Assembly (NCBI GenBank): GCA_023382655.1 | Contig: JAHDWK010000004.1 | Location: 150,538-214,537 of the forward strand | Direction: 5' to 3' | Length of the DNA: 64,000 bases | Origin: Anaerolineae bacterium | GTDB lineage: Bacteria; Chloroflexota; Anaerolineae; Promineifilales; Promineifilaceae | In this document: in pieces, positions 60,650 through 64,000 of the stretch | Layout of the letters: each line of letters opens with the position of its first letter | How positions within the stretch are numbered: position 1 is the first letter of the stretch | The notes under the pieces: generated by a model | Database searches by the model: none | What the model was told of the DNA's origin: nothing | What the model saw: the letters and a program-made list of their open reading frames with translations, nothing else | Position numbers and translations under genes: made by a program

Positions 60650-61858
60650 TTGGGAAGGACACCTGAGCAACATGGTTCGGTGGCGGTGGGGGTAGTTGAT
60701 GTCACGAAGCGGTTCGGGGAGTTTACGGCCGTAGATAACATCTCATTGGATATTCAGGACGGCGAGTTTTTTTCTATGCTGGGGCCAAGCGGCTGCGGCA
60801 AGACGACAACCCTGCGCATGATTGCCGGTTTTGAGCAGCCATCACTCGGCCAGATTTATATTCACAGTCAGCCGGTGGCCGGTATTCCCGCTTATAAACG
60901 GCCGGTGAACACAGTTTTCCAAAATTACGCCCTTTTTCCCCATATGACGGTCGCCCAAAATGTGGCTTTTGGCCTGGAAATGAAAAAGACGCCAAAGGCT
61001 GAAATTGAACGCCGCGTGGGTGAAGTGCTGGAGCTGGTGCGGCTGCCGCACTTGCGGGATCGTCGTCCCAAGCAGCTTTCTGGTGGGCAACAGCAGCGCA
61101 TTGCCCTGGCGCGGGCGCTGGTGAACAAGCCAGAAGTGCTGCTGCTGGATGAACCGTTAGGGGCGTTGGATTTGAAGCTGCGTAAGGCGATGCAGTTAGA
61201 ATTGAAACAAATCCAGGCGGAAGTGGGCATTACCTTTGTTTATGTGACCCATGATCAGGAAGAGGCGCTGACGATGTCGGACCGGATTGCGGTGATGGAT
61301 GCGGGCATTGTGCAGCAGGTGGGGGAACCGCGCGAGATTTATGAACATCCGCAAAACCGGTTTGTGGCCGACTTTATCGGCGAGACGAATTTTGTGGCGG
61401 GCAAGGTGGCGGAATTGGGCCACTTCACCACTATTGATCTGGGTGGGTTGGTGGTATTGGGTACGGCCGACGGCCGTGACCTTTCTCTGGGTGAAGAGAT
61501 TACGCTGGCCATTCGCCCGGAGAAGATCAACCTGTACCCCACCGGTGAGGTGGACGTGATGAAGGCGGGGGTGGACGTGGATGAGATTGAGCAGTTGTTT
61601 GGCGGGCAAATCCCGGACAAAAAGGTTGATATGCGCGAATGGCTGGCGACAGAGAAAAATAATGTGGTGGTAGACGGCCGTGTCCAGGAAGCGATTTACA
61701 TTGGCACCGACACTCGATACCGCGTAGCGCTGGCAAATAACGCCAATATCTTTGTGCGTGTCCAGAACTTTGGCTCCCGTTATGATCAGGTTTTTGATAT
61801 AGATAGTTCGGTTTACGTTCATTGGGCTGCGGAAAATGCCCAGGTATTGACGGAATGA
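60650..61858 (+). CDS. potA: Spermidine/putrescine-type ABC transporter ATPase (PotA)
   Basis: The 402-residue protein has Walker A GPSGCGKTT at 45-53, LSGGQQQRIALARALV near 147, LLDEPLGALDLKLRK near 165, and a C-terminal TOBE domain (TLAIRPEKINLYP near 290). The PotA/CysA subgroup imports polyamines or other organic solutes. TTG is used as start because a strong RBS (GGAGGAGAGGG) precedes it. An insertion (about 310-345) is longer than in E. coli PotA. It belongs with PotB and PotC following. Confidence 0.9.
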   Translation: MGRTPEQHGSVAVGVVDVTKRFGEFTAVDNISLDIQDGEFFSMLGPSGCGKTTTLRMIAGFEQPSLGQIYIHSQPVAGIPAYKRPVNTVFQNYALFPHMTVAQNVAFGLEMKKTPKAEIERRVGEVLELVRLPHLRDRRPKQLSGGQQQRIALARALVNKPEVLLLDEPLGALDLKLRKAMQLELKQIQAEVGITFVYVTHDQEEALTMSDRIAVMDAGIVQQVGEPREIYEHPQNRFVADFIGETNFVAGKVAELGHFTTIDLGGLVVLGTADGRDLSLGEEITLAIRPEKINLYPTGEVDVMKAGVDVDEIEQLFGGQIPDKKVDMREWLATEKNNVVVDGRVQEAIYIGTDTRYRVALANNANIFVRVQNFGSRYDQVFDIDSSVYVHWAAENAQVLTE

Positions 61859-61942
61859 ACCGTTATCCGTAATCCGAAGCCCGTAATCCGATGTCCGAAG
61901 TCGGATAACGGATAACGGCTCACGGATTACGAATTACCGAGG
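61856..61942. repeat. CCGTTATCC-word hairpin
   Basis: CCGTTATCCGTAATCCGAAG and complementary CGGATAACGGATAACGGCTC form a long hairpin spanning the PotA stop to the PotB start. Similar words occur at 59963-60012 and 63298-63360. Confidence 0.85.
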
Positions 61943-61946
61943 GATC

Positions 61947-63299
61947 ATGGCTATCTCTACCACAGAAGAGCAAACGGCAGCCCACCCCCGTGTGGTTATG
62001 GAAGCCGGTGTAGACCCGTTAGGGAAAATGGCCGCCTATCTGTCATTGGGGGGCGCTGCCTTATGGGCCTTTTTGCTGTTCCGCTGGCTGACGTTTGGCG
62101 CGTTTGATTGGACGCCTTTGGGCGCAGAACTGGCGTTAGCCAATTGGCCGCCGATTGTGCCCTATGCCCTCTATGGCGGATTGTTGGTGGCCGATCTGGT
62201 AGTAGGGTTGGCGTTGTTGCGGGGGATGAAATGGGCGCGTGCGGTGGGGTTAGTTACGGCCGTGCTCTTCATCCTTCTGGCTTTTAGCTATTTTCTGCTC
62301 TGGCGCGAGTTTTGGGGGGCGCTGGTGATCCTGGGGTTGGCCTTGTTTAAGCTCTTGTTGCTCACCCGCCAGGCAGGCTGGTCGCTGGCTTATCCGGCTG
62401 CGTTCTGGTTGGGCATCTTTTTTGTGGCGCCCATGCTGGTGGTCTTTGCGGTCAGTTTGGGCGAACGTACCCGGTTGGGTACCGTCATGTATCCGGCATT
62501 TGCGCTGGATAATTTAGGCATTTACTTCAACGACTATTTACGCTTTTTTAGCCGGATCAGCGGTGAGTTTATCTACTTGCGTATCTTTAGCCGGTCACTA
62601 TGGATTGCCATTCTCAACACGATCATATGTCTGGTAGTTGGCTATCCTTTTTCTTATTGGATTGCTCGCCGGCCAAAACAGTATCGGAGTATGCTCATTT
62701 TCCTGGTTATGATCCCGTTTTGGACTAATTTTTTGGTGCGCACCTATGCCTGGATATTGATTTTGCGCGATTCTGGCCCCATCAACAATTTTTGGAGTAT
62801 TACGCTGCACCAGCAGGCCCTTATGTTGGCCGACAACTCTGCTTTTTTTGCCTGGCTGGCCGAGGTCACTTCCCATAAACTGCCGCTGTTATTCAACCAG
62901 CCGGCGGTCATGATGGGGCTGTTTTATGGCTTTTTGCCCTTTATGATCCTGCCCCTGTACAGCAACCTGGAACAACTCGATTGGAATTTATTGGAGGCGG
63001 CGGCCGATCTGGGAGCTAATGCCCGGCAAAGTTTTATGCGCATTCTGCTGCCGCTCTCCATGCCGGGCATTGTGGCCGGTTCCGTGATTGTGTTTATCCC
63101 TTCGTTGGGCGCGTATGTGACGCCCGATTTGATGGGTGGGGCCAGAGTTTCGTTACTAGGCAATTTGCTCCAACAACAGTTTATGACGGTGCGTAACTGG
63201 CCGTTTGGGTCGGCGATTGGCTTTATTATGATGGCCATTATGCTGGCGGCGACGCTGGTTTATTTCCGCACGCTGGCGAAGAATCAGCAATTGACGTAA
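61947..63299 (+). CDS. potB: PotB-type ABC permease with extra N-terminal helices
   Basis: The 450-residue permease has the BPD_transp_1 fold (residues 150-450) with the EAA loop LEAAADLGANARQSFMRILLPLSMPG near 345. Before it lie about 140 residues with four extra hydrophobic helices (LSLGGAALWAFLLFRWL, VADLVVGLALLRGMKWARAVGLV and further), not present in standard PotB. This may be a fused four-helix module. It works with PotA and the partial PotC. Confidence 0.85.
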   Translation: MAISTTEEQTAAHPRVVMEAGVDPLGKMAAYLSLGGAALWAFLLFRWLTFGAFDWTPLGAELALANWPPIVPYALYGGLLVADLVVGLALLRGMKWARAVGLVTAVLFILLAFSYFLLWREFWGALVILGLALFKLLLLTRQAGWSLAYPAAFWLGIFFVAPMLVVFAVSLGERTRLGTVMYPAFALDNLGIYFNDYLRFFSRISGEFIYLRIFSRSLWIAILNTIICLVVGYPFSYWIARRPKQYRSMLIFLVMIPFWTNFLVRTYAWILILRDSGPINNFWSITLHQQALMLADNSAFFAWLAEVTSHKLPLLFNQPAVMMGLFYGFLPFMILPLYSNLEQLDWNLLEAAADLGANARQSFMRILLPLSMPGIVAGSVIVFIPSLGAYVTPDLMGGARVSLLGNLLQQQFMTVRNWPFGSAIGFIMMAIMLAATLVYFRTLAKNQQLT

Positions 63300-63361
63300 A
63301 CCGTTATCCGTGACCCGTAAACCATCAACCGAAGTGGGATTACGAGTCACGAATCACGAAC
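63298..63361. repeat. CCGTTATCC/GTAATCC-word spacer repeat
   Basis: ACCGTTATCCGTGACCCGTA and GGGATTACGAGTCACGAATC form a degenerate hairpin between PotB and PotC. Confidence 0.65.
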
Positions 63362-63362
63362 A

Positions 63363-64000
63363 ATGAGTACCGTGACAACCGCCCCGCAAAAACCGAGTAT
63401 TTTGGCCGCGCCGCACCAGAAACGCGAGAGGGGCACGGCCGTGCGCGGCCGTCTGCTCACCTGGTTTGCTTATGGCGTTTTCCTCTTTCTCTATCTGCCC
63501 ATTTTGATTCTGATTATTTACTCTTTTAATGCCAACAGGGTTGTTGGCGTATGGACCGGTTTCACTATTGAATGGTACCGTGTGCTCTTCAATAACCAGG
63601 CGATGATTGACGCCTTTAAGGTGAGCATATGGGTGGCGACTTGGTCAACCTTGATCAGCACTATCTTGGGCACGCTGGCAGCCATTTCTTTGGAGCGGTA
63701 TCGCTTCCGGGGCAAGCTGCCTTTTGATGCGGTTATGTACCTGCCCATCATTATTCCTGACATTGTCATGGCGCTGTCGGCGCTACTCTTTTTTGTCATG
63801 GTGGCCGTGCCGCTCAGCCGCTACACCATTCTCATTGCCCATGTCGCCTTTAACATCTCCTTTGTGGCGGTGATTGTCCGGGCGCGGCTGGCGGATATGG
63901 ACCGCAATTTGGAGGAGGCGGCGGCCGATTTGGGCGCCAATGAATGGACGGCTTTCCGCCGCGTGACTTTGCCCCTACTCATGCCCGCTATCATTTCGGG
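63363..64000 (+). CDS. potC: PotC-type ABC permease (partial, runs off window)
   Basis: The open frame from ATG at 63363 encodes an N-terminal tail (MSTVTTAPQKPSILAAPHQK) and a permease domain: FLFLYLPILILIIYSFNANRVVGVWTGFTIEWY split over TM1, then LPIIIPDIVMALSALLFF, and the EAA loop LEEAAADLGANEWTAFRRVTLPLLMP. It is the second permease of the polyamine-type importer. The window ends within the EAA region, so about 60 residues are missing. A PotD binding protein is expected next. Confidence 0.9.
   Translation, partial: MSTVTTAPQKPSILAAPHQKRERGTAVRGRLLTWFAYGVFLFLYLPILILIIYSFNANRVVGVWTGFTIEWYRVLFNNQAMIDAFKVSIWVATWSTLISTILGTLAAISLERYRFRGKLPFDAVMYLPIIIPDIVMALSALLFFVMVAVPLSRYTILIAHVAFNISFVAVIVRARLADMDRNLEEAAADLGANEWTAFRRVTLPLLMPAIIS

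Overview
This 64 kb window is a moderately GC-rich bacterial chromosome segment. It most resembles an uncultured or filamentous Chloroflexota lineage, probably class Anaerolineae. That is an inference from gene content: TP-rich lipoprotein linkers, giant kinase/STAND/TPR proteins, a Hcy-domain plus corrinoid plus MttB cluster, ctaB and ECF/ZAS pairs. No rRNA is present, so taxonomy is not proven. Two genome-wide signatures stand out. (1) The palindromic octamer ACGGCCGT occurs well over 100 times (about 115-125 counted by eye; one or two expected by chance), in all reading frames and on both kinds of coding strand. It is sparse or absent over small AT-richer genes that look acquired. (2) Most gene boundaries carry long hairpins built from degenerate 7-9 nt tandem words, with a different word family at different boundaries. 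Some run into the coding ends of genes.

Layout. 1-1000: C-terminal part of a ChlD-type chelatase subunit, entered at the window edge through a canonical -1 slippery heptamer (A AAA AAG) followed by a zero-frame stop. 1.0-7.1 kb: a Nudix hydrolase, an EamA transporter, a MazEF-type toxin-antitoxin pair with its own promoter and operator, DUF1638 and DinB proteins, a radical-type 4-hydroxybutyryl-CoA dehydratase relative, and a TumE-type toxin pair. 7.3-26.7 kb: a long plus-strand cluster for uptake and demethylation of glycine betaine or a related quaternary amine. It holds a GntR regulator, an MttB-family methyltransferase, a dimethylglycine/sarcosine dehydrogenase-like flavoprotein, EtfB/EtfA, an OpuA-type ABC importer whose permease is a fused tandem duplicate, an Fe-alcohol dehydrogenase, a RamA/RACo-like corrinoid activator, a corrinoid protein and a Zn homocysteine methyltransferase. 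The importer genes are split by a roughly 2.2 kb island of small genes (Phd-type antitoxin, DUF1801, HEPN-like protein, DUF5678-like protein), and a RelE/ParE pair sits before the activator. The inferred pathway is importer, then MttB transferring methyl to the corrinoid protein, then homocysteine, with dimethylglycine oxidised by the flavoprotein and ETF. This would act as a folate-independent split methionine synthase.

26.7-41.9 kb: mixed housekeeping genes, including a response regulator, HAD, MBL-fold, CtaB, 6-phosphogluconolactonase and glucokinase, an ECF sigma/anti-sigma pair, hydrolase, Nudix, methyltransferase, MFS and MscS genes, tRNA-Ser(CGA), TadA and GNAT, plus remnants of a GNAT and a HAD gene. 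41.9-50.1 kb: two giant minus-strand kinases. One is a SARP/BTAD-kinase-STAND-TPR fusion of 1394 aa. The other is a kinase-degenerate cyclase-AAA-TPR fusion of 1303 aa. 50.4-57.3 kb: class II fructose-bisphosphate aldolase and envelope genes (DUF2142-like protein, TP-linker lipoprotein, membrane protein, polysaccharide flippase). 57.3-64 kb: an apparent polyamine or amine uptake and catabolism locus with an FAD amine oxidase, a class III aminotransferase, a divergent Lrp/AsnC regulator with a palindromic operator, and PotA, PotB and partial PotC running off the window.
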